A DNA stretch of 64,000 nt from Marinomonas spartinae (GCF_900089775.1 NZ_FLOB01000004.1:124001-188000), one strand, 5' to 3'; shown: positions 28,548 to 37,551, numbered from the stretch's first letter. Numbers and translations: made by a program. The notes: generated by a model not told the origin, from the letters alone.

Positions 28548-30440
28548 ATGCCTTGGTCAGTGAAAGATTCTCTTGAGCTTTATAACGTTAATCATTGGAG
28601 TGCGGGCTTTTTTTCAATTAATGAAGAGGGGCGCACAATTGCATTACCTGATCGAGAAAAGAGTATCGATCTGACTGAACTATCGAAACAACTTAAAAGT
28701 CAGGGGATTCCTTACCCTTGTTTAGTTCGTTTCCCCAATATTTTGCATTCTCGAGTGGAAAAAATTACTGATTCGTTTTGTCAGGCTATTGAGTATTATG
28801 ATTATCAAGCGAATTACGCCATTGTTTATCCTATTAAGGTTAATCAACAGCGCCGTGTGGTAGAAGAAATTGCGGGTTGTCAACCTGATAACTCTTCCAC
28901 GGTAGGGCTAGAAGCTGGTAGTAAGCCTGAATTGATGGCCGTGCTGGCGATGCATCAAAATCCTAATGGCATCATTGTATGTAATGGGTATAAAGACCGA
29001 GAGTTTATTCATCTTGCCTTGATGGCGGAAAAAATGGGTCATCAGGTTTTTATTGTTGTCGAAAAGTTACATGAGTTGGACTGGATTCTGGAAGAAGCCC
29101 ATAAAATTGGAGTGAAGCCCCGTATTGGTATTCGTATCCGTTTAGCCTCGACTTGTACCACTCACTGGGGCAACAGTGGAGGTGAGAAGTCTAAATTTGG
29201 TTTGACTACGTCGCAATTGCTGCGTGCTGTTGATCGTTTACGGGATTTGGCATTATTGGATTGTCTGGAGCTGATTCATTTCCACCTAGGGTCTCAAATT
29301 ACCCGCATTCGTGATATTCAAAACAGTCTAAAAGAGTGTGCTCGTTACTATTCTGAACTGCATCAGATGGGAGTACCAGTGAAATGGGTTGATGTTGGTG
29401 GTGGTTTGGGAGTGGATTATGAAGGAACACGTAGTCAGAATGCCTATTCAGCGAACTACAGTATCAGTGAGTATGCGAATAATGTTGTGTTTGCGTTCCA
29501 CAATGTGTGTGAACAATATGATTTACCTCACCCTAATTTGATTTCAGAATCTGGTCGTGCGGTAACCGCCCATCATGCCATGATGATTGCCGATGTTTTT
29601 TCTTATGGCGCCGAACTTTTACCAATCGAAGCTCCCCATGACGATGCGGTATTGGAAATACAACGACTGTGGAGTTGCTACCAGAGCTTAAAGGGCGGCG
29701 ATGAAGTTGATACTCGTTCTTTAGTGGAAATTTACCATGACTTGTTGGACGATTTTAACGATAGTCTGACGCTTTATAATCATGGGCAGTTAAATCTTGA
29801 ACAACGCGCTCAAGCTGAGAATCTGTTTCTTGCAGCCTGTCGGAATTTATTACCGAAGTTGGATAATCGCAACCGTAGTCATCGTCCTGTGATGGACGAG
29901 CTAAATGAACGTTTGGCAGAAAAATTGTTTGTTAATTTGTCTGTCTTTCAGTCCATGCCGGATGCTTGGGGGATTGATCAATTATTTCCCGTGCTACCGC
30001 TACAGGGATTAGATCAAGCGCCCTCTTTCCGCGGGAAAATTCAGGATGTTACCTGTGATTCTGATGGGTGTTTGTATCAGTATGTCGATGGACAAGGCAT
30101 TGAGACTTCTTTGCCGTTGCCACCCCCGCCAAAAGACGATGATTACTTAATGGGATTCTTCTTGGTGGGAGCGTATCAAGAAACCTTAGGGGATCTACAT
30201 AATTTATTCGGAGATACCCCATCGGTAGACGTATATTTGACCGACGATGGTTTTAGAATTGATCATGTTTTGATGGGGGATAGTGTTCAGGATGTATTGA
30301 AATACGTCAGCTACGATGAAAAAGCATTAACATCAAGATACGCTGATAAAGTCGCTGCCAGTTCGCTGTCTGATGAGGATCAGCAAAATCTGATTAAGAT
30401 CTATGAAAAGGTATTGCAAGGTTCAACCTATTTGGCCTAG
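28548..30440 (+). CDS. speA: Biosynthetic arginine decarboxylase
   Basis: This enzyme of about 630 residues is a fold-III PLP enzyme that converts arginine to agmatine for polyamines. The PLP lysine is in YPIKVNQQRRVVEE, and GLEAGSKPELMAVLA, GGEKSKFGL, HFHLGSQ, DVGGGLGVDYEGTRS, ESGRAVTAHH and the active-site CDSDG are all present, matching E. coli SpeA over its length. ATG at 28548 or 28545 is used: AGGAGG at 28535-28540 gives best spacing for 28548. The gene stands alone between two terminators. agmatine-processing genes (speB, aguAB) are not in the window. Confidence 0.96.
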   Translation: MPWSVKDSLELYNVNHWSAGFFSINEEGRTIALPDREKSIDLTELSKQLKSQGIPYPCLVRFPNILHSRVEKITDSFCQAIEYYDYQANYAIVYPIKVNQQRRVVEEIAGCQPDNSSTVGLEAGSKPELMAVLAMHQNPNGIIVCNGYKDREFIHLALMAEKMGHQVFIVVEKLHELDWILEEAHKIGVKPRIGIRIRLASTCTTHWGNSGGEKSKFGLTTSQLLRAVDRLRDLALLDCLELIHFHLGSQITRIRDIQNSLKECARYYSELHQMGVPVKWVDVGGGLGVDYEGTRSQNAYSANYSISEYANNVVFAFHNVCEQYDLPHPNLISESGRAVTAHHAMMIADVFSYGAELLPIEAPHDDAVLEIQRLWSCYQSLKGGDEVDTRSLVEIYHDLLDDFNDSLTLYNHGQLNLEQRAQAENLFLAACRNLLPKLDNRNRSHRPVMDELNERLAEKLFVNLSVFQSMPDAWGIDQLFPVLPLQGLDQAPSFRGKIQDVTCDSDGCLYQYVDGQGIETSLPLPPPPKDDDYLMGFFLVGAYQETLGDLHNLFGDTPSVDVYLTDDGFRIDHVLMGDSVQDVLKYVSYDEKALTSRYADKVAASSLSDEDQQNLIKIYEKVLQGSTYLA

Positions 30441-30484
30441 TGTTTTAAGTCGCTAACTAATACCATTAGAAATGTGCACATACT

Positions 30485-30538
30485 CATGCTCGCTTCTTTC
30501 ATTGCCAAGTTGGCAGGGTGGGGCGAGCATGTTTTTTT
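30485..30538 (+). terminator. Terminator of speA
   Basis: CATGCTCGC (30485-30493) and GCGAGCATG (30523-30531) are perfect 9-bp arms, followed by seven Ts. It argues that the frame upstream of 30570 is not translated. Confidence 0.85.
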
Positions 30539-30569
30539 ATTAGCGCTCTGTTTTTGCTACAGGATTCTT

Positions 30570-31457
30570 ATGACTTTTCTACCTTCCTTCAAGCCCCCTT
30601 ATTATGCTGTGGTGTTGACCTCAACCTTGCTGTTAGATGATATGTCTTACCATGTCATGATGTCTAAACTATCCGATCAGGCAAAGGTGGAGTCGGGTTT
30701 TTTGGGGGAGGAAAAATACGATGGTGAGAGCTCTATTTTTATCACCTATTGGTCAGATAGGAAATATGCCGAGGCATGGAAAGAGAATAAGGTGCTGAAT
30801 CGCGTGTTATATCTTGGGGAGCAGTTTTGGTTTCAGAGCCATGCGTTGCGTCTTATGGAGGTGTTAGATGATCGTTTGTTTATTCAGTCCCAAGCTCCCG
30901 ACTATGCATCACGTTTTCCTTATATTGAAACAGAACGAGGGATTCTAAAAGTACTTGATCGCTCTCAGGTGTCTTTGTTGCAGCAATATGTGCAGCAAGA
31001 GAAAGACTTTTTCGCACCTTGGGAACCGGAGAGAAGCGAGTCCTATTACTCTTTGGAGGTTTGTCAGCTCAGGGTAGAAGAAATGCGCCGTAACTTTCTA
31101 GAGGATAAAGCCGTGACCTTGTGCTTTTTAACAAAGGATGAGCAGCGAATCTTGGGGTACGCTAATTATTCTAATATTGTACGCGGCGTTTTTGAGGCGT
31201 GTCATTTAGGCTATAGCTTGCGAGAAGGGGAGCAAGGCAAAGGCTTGATGCATGAAGCGCTCACCGCAGGCAATGAGTATATGCATAAGCAAAGTGGTAT
31301 TCATCGTATACAAGCTAATTACATGCCTCGAAATGAAAAAAGTGCCGCAGTCCTGGCTCGTTTAGGGTTTGTGAAAGAAGGAATGGCACGTGATTATTTA
31401 AAAATCAATGGTCAGTGGGAGGATCATGTATTGACCTCTTTAGTATTTAGTCATTGA
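30570..31457 (+). CDS. ABM-like domain fused to GNAT acetyltransferase
   Basis: This 295-residue protein has two domains. Residues 1-105 (PPYYAVVLTS, SGFLGEEKYDGESSIFITYW, then EAWKENKVLNRVLYLGEQFWFQSHALRLMEV) look like an antibiotic-biosynthesis-monooxygenase (ABM/dimeric alpha-beta barrel) domain. Residues 125-295 are a RimJ-like GNAT N-acetyltransferase (GYANYSNIVRGVF, LREGEQGKGLMHEAL as the acetyl-CoA loop, ANYMPRNEKSAAVLARLGF). GNATs of this group modify protein N-termini or small molecules; the substrate here is unknown. ATG 30570 is chosen with AGGA six bases upstream, because the longer frame would run through the speA terminator. Its end overlaps the next, opposite gene by seven bases. 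Confidence 0.75.
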   Translation: MTFLPSFKPPYYAVVLTSTLLLDDMSYHVMMSKLSDQAKVESGFLGEEKYDGESSIFITYWSDRKYAEAWKENKVLNRVLYLGEQFWFQSHALRLMEVLDDRLFIQSQAPDYASRFPYIETERGILKVLDRSQVSLLQQYVQQEKDFFAPWEPERSESYYSLEVCQLRVEEMRRNFLEDKAVTLCFLTKDEQRILGYANYSNIVRGVFEACHLGYSLREGEQGKGLMHEALTAGNEYMHKQSGIHRIQANYMPRNEKSAAVLARLGFVKEGMARDYLKINGQWEDHVLTSLVFSH

Positions 31458-32140
31458 TTGGTTGCCTTAGACAGTAGCATGACTCTACCTTTTTCAGGAT
31501 GAGGAGTGTAAATACTGAGAACGGCCACACTATTATCACTTATATTATAAAACGCTTTGGGAGTCTGTTTTTCGATAAATAGCCCGCTTTCAGAGAGTTT
31601 TTTGGCTGTTTGCATATTGGTACTTATTTCTAATGGTTCACCACTTAGAGGCAGCAAAAACTGCTCCGTGCTTTTATGATAGTAGGTTGACTCTTTGTAA
31701 TGTGCTGGGTAAAGGTTAATACTGACTGTCCCACTTTTCCCGCGCCATAGTGGCCAGGATGTCACTCCTAGACGCTCAGGCAAGGCTTCAACGGTACCGG
31801 AAGACACTTTTTTAAAGTCGCTCTCGCTGACTGTATTGGGCTCATGGAAAAAAGTAATGACACAAATTTCGACTTGAGGAGTCAGTACCGTGGCAATCGT
31901 GGTGTTGAGTTTGGAGAGTAGGGTACCTTGGTGCATCTTTAGCAGCATATCCTCTTGTCCATGTTTGAGAAACACCTCGCCTTTTAATACGAACAAAAAA
32001 GTGTGCTGAAAACCATGGTAAAATCGTGTTGGATTAGATGCTTGGGTGAGGGTTTCTAGGCGCACACGAAGATTATTGCAGTGATGTAGCAGTATCGCAT
32101 GGGCTTCTTTCCCCAAGCTATAATGGGCTTGCGCTAGCAT
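31451..32140 (-). CDS. Unknown, possibly two-cupin protein (229 aa)
   Basis: I cannot assign a family with certainty. Two similar beta-rich halves can be seen, about 35-105 (GFQHTFLFVLKGEVFLKHG) and about 160-225 (HKSTEQFLLPLSGEPLEI). Each has the spacing of a cupin-like barrel but without the usual His-x-His metal pair, so a bicupin fold is only a guess. There is no signal peptide or membrane segment. The gene converges on the ABM-GNAT gene with a 7-base overlap of the stop regions and faces away from parC. Confidence 0.55.
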   Translation of the reverse strand: MLAQAHYSLGKEAHAILLHHCNNLRVRLETLTQASNPTRFYHGFQHTFLFVLKGEVFLKHGQEDMLLKMHQGTLLSKLNTTIATVLTPQVEICVITFFHEPNTVSESDFKKVSSGTVEALPERLGVTSWPLWRGKSGTVSINLYPAHYKESTYYHKSTEQFLLPLSGEPLEISTNMQTAKKLSESGLFIEKQTPKAFYNISDNSVAVLSIYTPHPEKGRVMLLSKATNQ

Positions 32141-32241
32141 TTTTTGACAGCCTTCATCATTGGCATTCTTTCCTGATCCCTATTACGTCTTTATTGAAGC
32201 ATGAGAAGCCCTTTCTTTCCATTATAATATTGGTGTGAAGG

Positions 32242-32271
32242 TTGCAGTGGGTAAGGGTGTTTCTTTATAGT
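32242..32271 (+). promoter_or_regulatory. Candidate sigma-70 promoter of parC
   Basis: TTGCAG (32242-32247) and TATAGT (32266-32271) are 18 bases apart and lie about 75 bases before the parC start. Confidence 0.5.
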
Positions 32272-32287
32272 ACGCACAGTTAATTTA

Positions 32288-32310
32288 TTTATGAGTAGAG
32301 TGCTCATAAA
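32288..32310 (+). promoter_or_regulatory. 8-bp inverted repeat in the parC leader
   Basis: TTTATGAG (32288-32295) and CTCATAAA (32303-32310) are perfect inverted arms with a 7-base spacer, just downstream of the candidate promoter. It could be an RNA hairpin or an operator. Confidence 0.4.
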
Positions 32311-32344
32311 CCCGCACTAAAATCGCGTTAGAAGGAAATCCTCC

Positions 32345-34648
32345 TTGAGTGAGTTGTCAAATTTTGAGTCCAATGAAACACTTTCATTGAAAGACTATAC
32401 AGAAAAAGCGTATTTGAATTATTCGATGTACGTTATTTTAGACCGTGCATTACCTCATATTGGTGATGGTTTAAAACCGGTTCAGCGTCGTATCATTTAT
32501 GCGATGAGTGAACTGGGCCTGAAGGCGACGGCTAAGTATAAGAAGTCTGCTCGTACCGTGGGGGATGTGTTAGGTAAATTTCACCCTCATGGTGACAGCG
32601 CTTGTTACGAAGCCATGGTGTTGATGGCTCAGCCATTTTCATATCGTTATCCATTAGTTGATGGGCAGGGTAACTGGGGGGCACCAGATGACCCTAAATC
32701 TTTTGCAGCAATGCGTTACACCGAGTCTCGATTATCAAAATATGCAGATGTGTTGCTCAAAGAAGTGTCCCAAGGCACTGTTGATTGGGTGCCAAATTTT
32801 GATGGTACGCTACAGGAGCCTTCTGTCCTGCCAGCGCGTCTGCCGAATTTATTGTTAAATGGTACAACGGGGATTGCCGTGGGTATGGCAACGGATATTC
32901 CTCCCCATAATTTACGTGAAATCGGTGAAGCTTGTATTCATCTTCTGAATAATCCAAAAGCAGATTTAGACGATTTGCTGGAGTTTGTACAAGGGCCTGA
33001 TTTTCCAACGGGTGGTGAGATTGTTACTCCGCGGACAGATATTCGTAAGCTTTATGAAACCGGCAAAGGGCAGATTAAAGCGCGTGCTCGTTATGAGGTT
33101 ATCGAGGGAGAGGTGGTGGTAAGTGAGCTGCCTCATCAAGTGTCAGGGAGCAAAATTCTTGAGCAGATAGCGGCTCAAATGCAAGATAAAAATCCTGCTA
33201 AAAAGCTCTCTATGGTCGTGGATTTACGTGATGAATCGGATCATGAAAATGCGACCCGTTTAGTGATTGTGCCTAAGTCTAATCGAGTTGATATTGAAGC
33301 ACTGATGACGCATTTATTTGCCACAACGGATCTGGAAAAATCCTACCGTGTGAATATGAATGTAATCGGCTTAGATGGCTTGCCACAAGTGAAGACATTA
33401 CCGAACTTTTTAGCAGAGTGGCTGCGTTTTCGTATCGATGTAGTCAGACGCCGTTTGCAATTCCGCTTAGATAAAGTAATCAATCGACTGCATATTTTAG
33501 AAGGTTTGCTCGTAGCCTTTTTAAATATTGATGAAGTGATTGAGATTATTCGTAACGAAGAGAAGCCCAAAGTGGAACTGATGTCTCGCTTTTCGTTGAG
33601 CGATATTCAGGCCGAGGCCATTCTTGAGCTTAAATTACGCCATCTTGCTAAGCTGGAAGAGATGCGTATTACCGCTGAACAAAATGAGCTTGAGAAAGAG
33701 CGTAAACACCTTGAAGGCTTATTATCTTCTGATAGCAAACTAAAAAAACTGATTTCTACTGAGATTCGTGAGGCAATAGACGACTTTGGTGATGAGCGTC
33801 GTACTCCCATTGTTGAACGTAAAGAAGCGCAGGCGTTTAGTGAGGAGGCATTGTTATCAAACGACCCCATTACTGTGGTGATCTCGAAACAAGGCTGGAT
33901 TCGCGCCGGTAAGGGACATGATCTCGATGTGGAAGGGCTGAGTTATAAATCAGGTGATGGCTTTTTGGTGAGCGCGAAGGGGCGCTCTAATCAAACGTTG
34001 GTATTATTGGCATCAAATGGTCGAACCTACTCCATTAAAGCTCATTCGCTGCCTTCTGCTAGAGGACAAGGCGAGCCGATTACGGGGCGTATTTCATTAG
34101 AAAGCGGTGTCGCTATTGTATCAGCGGTGCTGAATAATGAAGATGCTCACTATTTGATTGCCAGTGATGCTGGTTATGGCTTCGTTGCTCAATTAAAAGA
34201 CCTTTACGCTAAGAATAAAGCAGGTAAAGCTACACTGAGTTTACCGAAAGGGGCGCAAGTAATGGCGCCGGTATTGGTAGATGATCCAGAATCTGGCAAG
34301 GTTGTAGTGGTGTCTAATGAAGGGCGAATGCTGGTCTTTGATGTGGCTTCTTTGCCCAAAATGGCCAAAGGGAAAGGTAATAAAATGCTGAGCATTCCAA
34401 GTGCTCGTGCTGCTGAACGAGAAGAGTTACTCATTGCTATGGCCAGTGTATTGCCTGATGACCTTTTAATGGCCTATGCAGGTAAGCGCTTTATGTCATT
34501 TGTTGAGAAAGATTTAATGGATTATAGTGGTGAGCGCGGCCGTCGAGGTCTGAAGTTACCTCGTGGATTCCAGCGTATTGACCGGTTAGAAGTTAAAAAA
34601 GGTGAAGGGAAGCCTGCTAAAATAGAGGGAGACCTTTTAGATGATTAA
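32345..34648 (+). CDS. parC: DNA topoisomerase IV subunit A
   Basis: This 767-residue subunit unlinks replicated chromosomes with ParE. The catalytic tyrosine lies in [10 protein letters not shown]. The quinolone region [13 protein letters not shown] keeps the wild-type Ser and Glu. [20 protein letters not shown] and the absence of a GyrA box identify ParC, not gyrase. Length is near E. coli ParC (752). The start is TTG at 32345, and no ATG is near. The ribosome site AAGGA at 32332-32336 can pair with TCCTT at 32342-32346, which includes two bases of the start codon. parE is not adjacent. Confidence 0.97.
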   Translation: MSELSNFESNETLSLKDYTEKAYLNYSMYVILDRALPHIGDGLKPVQRRIIYAMSELGLKATAKYKKSARTVGDVLGKFHPHGDSACYEAMVLMAQPFSYRYPLVDGQGNWGAPDDPKSFAAMRYTESRLSKYADVLLKEVSQGTVDWVPNFDGTLQEPSVLPARLPNLLLNGTTGIAVGMATDIPPHNLREIGEACIHLLNNPKADLDDLLEFVQGPDFPTGGEIVTPRTDIRKLYETGKGQIKARARYEVIEGEVVVSELPHQVSGSKILEQIAAQMQDKNPAKKLSMVVDLRDESDHENATRLVIVPKSNRVDIEALMTHLFATTDLEKSYRVNMNVIGLDGLPQVKTLPNFLAEWLRFRIDVVRRRLQFRLDKVINRLHILEGLLVAFLNIDEVIEIIRNEEKPKVELMSRFSLSDIQAEAILELKLRHLAKLEEMRITAEQNELEKERKHLEGLLSSDSKLKKLISTEIREAIDDFGDERRTPIVERKEAQAFSEEALLSNDPITVVISKQGWIRAGKGHDLDVEGLSYKSGDGFLVSAKGRSNQTLVLLASNGRTYSIKAHSLPSARGQGEPITGRISLESGVAIVSAVLNNEDAHYLIASDAGYGFVAQLKDLYAKNKAGKATLSLPKGAQVMAPVLVDDPESGKVVVVSNEGRMLVFDVASLPKMAKGKGNKMLSIPSARAAEREELLIAMASVLPDDLLMAYAGKRFMSFVEKDLMDYSGERGRRGLKLPRGFQRIDRLEVKKGEGKPAKIEGDLLDD

Positions 34649-34769
34649 TATTTCTTATTAAATTCTCCTTATGCTCTTTGTTGTATTAATAGATAATGGA
34701 GAGGGTAAGCTAATAATTTTAGTAGATATGAGTTTTCAGCCTTATCGAGGCGCCTAGGAGGAAAGAATT

Positions 34770-35240
34770 ATGAAAGGTAGTCAAAAAGTTATTGATAGTT
34801 TAAACGCGTTGCTGGCCAATGAATTGGCTGCGATTGACCAATACTTCATTCATTCTCGTATGTATGATGATTGGGGATTGGCAAAGCTGTATGAACGCTT
34901 AAACCATGAGATGGATGAAGAGAAACAACATTGCGATTGGATTATCAAGCGTATTCTCTTCCTTGAAGGTGTTCCTTGTATGACCAAGCGTCGTGATTTA
35001 TTGGTGGGAACAGACGCTCGTTCGATGATGTCGAATGATTTGACTCTTGAGTTAGAAGTGGTTCAGGGAGTTCGTAAGACGATTGCTATCTGTGAATCTG
35101 AAGGCGATTATCAGACTCGAGAAATCCTAGAGAAGCTTTTGTTTGATACTGAAGAGGATCATGTTTATTGGTTAGAGCAGCAGCTTGGTCTAATGGACAA
35201 GATTGGTATGCAAAATTACATTCAGTCTCAGATGAGCTAA
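34770..35240 (+). CDS. bfr: Bacterioferritin subunit with ferroxidase site, no haem Met
   Basis: This 156-residue four-helix bacterioferritin subunit belongs to the iron-storage cage. The diiron ligands E18, E51, H54, E94 and the EExH-type E128/H131 (shifted by a one-residue insertion) are present. Position 52, the haem-binding Met of bacterioferritin, is Lys (EKQH). It therefore should oxidise iron but not hold haem, like the alpha subunit of two-subunit bacterioferritins. AGGAGG lies before the ATG. A second subunit gene follows after 15 bases. Confidence 0.92.
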   Translation: MKGSQKVIDSLNALLANELAAIDQYFIHSRMYDDWGLAKLYERLNHEMDEEKQHCDWIIKRILFLEGVPCMTKRRDLLVGTDARSMMSNDLTLELEVVQGVRKTIAICESEGDYQTREILEKLLFDTEEDHVYWLEQQLGLMDKIGMQNYIQSQMS

Positions 35241-35255
35241 TTGAAGGAGTTTTTG

Positions 35256-35720
35256 ATGAAAGGTGATTCGGCTGTTATCGCGGGTTTAAATAAGGTGCTA
35301 GCGAACGAGTTGGTGGGTATTAACCAATACTTCCTTCATGCTCGTATGTTTAAAGATTTTGGCTTCAGTGAACTGGATAAAGCGGATTATAAGGCGTCAA
35401 TCCAAAAAATGAAAAATGCGGATCGCCTAATTGAGCGAATTTTATTTTTGGAAGGACTGCCCAATTTGCAAGATCTTGGCCGTTTACGCATTGGCGAGAA
35501 CAGTGAAGAGATGATCGCTGCGAATCTAGATTTGGAATTAGAGACGCTGGTGATACTAAAAGACGCCATTAAGCAGTGCGAAGATAAACTGGACTTTATG
35601 AGCCGTGATACGCTTGAAAAAATTCAGGAAGAGCAGGAAGAGCAAATTGATTGGTTGGAAACACAGCAGGTTCTGATCAAAACATCTGGCATTGAAAATT
35701 ATCTTCAGTCCCAAATGTAG
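35256..35720 (+). CDS. bfr: Bacterioferritin subunit with haem Met, no ferroxidase site
   Basis: This 154-residue bacterioferritin subunit keeps the haem ligand M52 but has lost most diiron ligands: K51 for Glu, N54 for His and Gln for His130 (EEQEEQID). It is expected to bind haem between subunits and assist iron release, and it needs the other subunit for oxidation. Other segments (LANELVGINQYFLHARMFKD, RILFLEGLPNLQDLG) are canonical. ATG 35256 has GGAG six bases upstream; the TTG at 35241 is not used. The pair is followed by bfd on the other strand. Confidence 0.92.
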   Translation: MKGDSAVIAGLNKVLANELVGINQYFLHARMFKDFGFSELDKADYKASIQKMKNADRLIERILFLEGLPNLQDLGRLRIGENSEEMIAANLDLELETLVILKDAIKQCEDKLDFMSRDTLEKIQEEQEEQIDWLETQQVLIKTSGIENYLQSQM

Positions 35721-35735
35721 TATTGTATTCTTCGT

Positions 35736-35769
35736 CTAAAGGCTCTCTCTATCCAGTGAGAGCCTTTAG
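35736..35769. terminator. 12-bp inverted repeat between bfr and bfd
   Basis: CTAAAGGCTCTC (35736-35747) and GAGAGCCTTTAG (35758-35769) are perfect arms with a 10-base loop. The position between two convergent stops suggests a shared terminator. The T-run is short, and it overlaps the bfd stop codon. Confidence 0.55.
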
Positions 35770-35966
35770 GCAACTTGAATTTGAATTTGTGTTTCTGCGA
35801 TATTAATCAATTCATCATTTAATATTTTTTTAGCACACTGGCAGCATTTGCCACATTGGCTTCCCAAGTTGGTCTCTTTATACAGCTCACGCATTGTGGT
35901 CGCGCCTTCCTGAATTACTTCCTTCACTTTTTTGTCCGTGACACCGTTACAAAGACATACATACAT
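35766..35966 (-). CDS. bfd: Bacterioferritin-associated ferredoxin
   Basis: This 66-residue [2Fe-2S] protein docks on bacterioferritin haem and delivers electrons for iron release. The cysteine pattern is MYVCLCNGVT...GSQCGKCC, as in the BFD-like domain family. It converges on the two bacterioferritin genes. The upstream region has two stretches resembling Fur operators, fitting induction under iron limitation. The length is normal (E. coli Bfd 64). Confidence 0.92.
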   Translation of the reverse strand: MYVCLCNGVTDKKVKEVIQEGATTMRELYKETNLGSQCGKCCQCAKKILNDELINIAETQIQIQVA

Positions 35967-35969
35967 AAA

Positions 35970-36030
35970 TGAAAATCACTCTCAATCATATTCGATAAAG
36001 AGATTCTAGTGCAAATGGTAATGATTATCA
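35970..36030 (-). promoter_or_regulatory. Candidate Fur-binding region upstream of bfd
   Basis: Read on the minus strand, TGATAATCATTACCATTT (about 36009-36026) resembles half of the GATAATGATAATCATTATC Fur consensus, and TGATTGAGAGTGATTTTC lies closer to the bfd start. Repression by Fur is inferred. Confidence 0.45.
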
Positions 36031-36131
36031 AAAAATAAAAATTTATGTGTTGATGAAGTTTAATAGATTTCTTCTCTGTATAGAGCGCGTACAAATTAAT
36101 GACAATTAATCTGTACACGTCTCGCTAGTCG

Positions 36132-36779
36132 TTAGCTTTTAACGGTGTCCTCGGCAATGTCGCTCAATACTTTTAGAAAGGATTCGGGTTGGTGGGCGCC
36201 ATGTAACATATATTTGTCATTGATCACGTAGGTTGGAACGGACTTTACATCAACTTGGGTAAGCTGTTTAATTTTTTTATCAACGAGTTTTCGAGTTTTT
36301 TCTTCATAGGCAAGCTGAATATCGTTGTCTTTCATACCAATACTTCTTGCTACATCCTCTAGAACACTTTTTTGTCCAATGTCTTTACCTTGTGTGAAAT
36401 AGGCATCAAATAGCGCTAGACTTAGCGGTGTAGCAAGCTTAACTTGGCTTGCTGCTGCAACAAACTGATGAGCAAGCTTGGTATTAGGGACTCGATCCTT
36501 GTCTGAAAAATTGTAAGTAATACCATTCTCAAGTCCAACCTGTTGGAGGGCATGAGTTGCCTCGTTGAGTCGCTCTTGACTACCAAATTTTTCACCTAGA
36601 TACGTTTCTCTATCCGCGCCTGTCTCAGGTAGATCGGGATGCAGTTCAAATGGCTGCCAACGTAGATCTATTAGGTAATTGTCGCCTAATTGATCCAAAG
36701 CTTGTTTCAGGCGGCTGTATCCCAAGTAGCACCATGGACAAGATAAATCTGCAATAATGTCGATGCGTAGATCGGCCAT
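36132..36779 (-). CDS. FrnE-like DsbA-family oxidoreductase
   Basis: This 215-residue cytoplasmic thioredoxin-fold protein belongs to the DsbA/FrnE/2-hydroxychromene-carboxylate isomerase group. The redox motif CPWC is in DLSCPWCYLGYSRL. The helical insertion holds HPDLPETGADRETYL and NTKLAHQFVAAA, and the cis-Pro segment is VKSVPTYVIND near the C-terminus. There is no signal peptide, so it probably handles cytoplasmic thiols. AGGAG six bases upstream supports the ATG. It lies 97 bases downstream of the Tag-like gene on the same strand. Confidence 0.88.
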   Translation of the reverse strand: MADLRIDIIADLSCPWCYLGYSRLKQALDQLGDNYLIDLRWQPFELHPDLPETGADRETYLGEKFGSQERLNEATHALQQVGLENGITYNFSDKDRVPNTKLAHQFVAAASQVKLATPLSLALFDAYFTQGKDIGQKSVLEDVARSIGMKDNDIQLAYEEKTRKLVDKKIKQLTQVDVKSVPTYVINDKYMLHGAHQPESFLKVLSDIAEDTVKS

Positions 36780-36876
36780 GTTTTCTCCTAATGTATGTGT
36801 TATAGCCTGTTTATTCTGGCTCTTATGTTGTGTTAGAGGGCGGTTTAGTACTCTTTTTCATTAATAGCTAAGGCTA

Positions 36877-37551
36877 TTAATTGACACCCATTGCAATGCA
36901 TTGGCTAATTTCGCTTAAAGAGCGGCCGCTTTCGTTATGCCAGTGGTTAAATGCTGCTTGCGCCGCTGATAAGGCAGATTGCGTGTTTTTTCCCGTAGTC
37001 ATAATCTTATGTTGACGTAAATATCCTTCGACATCTTTGGTTAATAAAAAGGTGTCTTTGCCCATCGCTCGTAATGTATAGGGGCCTGTGTTGCCACCTA
37101 GTCGTTTTCCATGTTGTTTTAAGTACGCCCATAAGCCAACGATATTATCCGTTGGCCAGTCCGCAATAAATCTTGCAAATGTGTCGTGTTTTGCTTGGCA
37201 TTCGCTGATCATTAATGCATTTTCTCGTATGGTCATAACTTTGTTTAAGTTGCGAATAATGCGTGTGTCCTTGGCTTTTTCCTCCCACATTTCATCATGA
37301 ATCAAAAGCATTTTTTCGATATCAAAGCCAAAAAAGACGTCTTCAAAGCCATCCCATTTGTTTCGTACTACCTGCCAGTTAATGCCAGATTGAAATATTT
37401 TTTGAGAAAAAGCAGCTAGCCACCGATCATCCGTTATTTGTTTGAGTTTTTCAGCAGAAAAAGGCTTGTTTAATATTTGTTCTATTGTCTGTTTGCCACC
37501 ATGACGTTGGGCAGCTCGATCATAAATGCTTTGGAATGCTTCATACTTCAT
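36877..37551 (-). CDS. Tag-family (3-methyladenine DNA glycosylase I-like) protein
   Basis: This 224-residue protein is related to DNA-3-methyladenine glycosylase I. The core LAAFSQKIFQSGINWQVVRNKW and FGFDIEKML aligns with the LEGQQAGLSW...FDPVKV block of E. coli Tag. The Trp (W59) and the Gly before it are kept, but position K51 aligns with catalytic Glu38. The zinc ligands of Tag (Cys4, His17, and the C-terminal His/Cys) have no counterpart. So it belongs to a diverged subfamily, and base-excision activity is uncertain. AGGA lies upstream of the ATG. A 328-base gap separates it from pdxJ. Confidence 0.75.
   Translation of the reverse strand: MKYEAFQSIYDRAAQRHGGKQTIEQILNKPFSAEKLKQITDDRWLAAFSQKIFQSGINWQVVRNKWDGFEDVFFGFDIEKMLLIHDEMWEEKAKDTRIIRNLNKVMTIRENALMISECQAKHDTFARFIADWPTDNIVGLWAYLKQHGKRLGGNTGPYTLRAMGKDTFLLTKDVEGYLRQHKIMTTGKNTQSALSAAQAAFNHWHNESGRSLSEISQCIAMGVN

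Noticed and set aside
30474..30569. 32-residue hydrophobic N-terminal extension of the ABM-GNAT protein
   Set aside because: It would be translated through the speA terminator; ATG 30570 has a good ribosome site.
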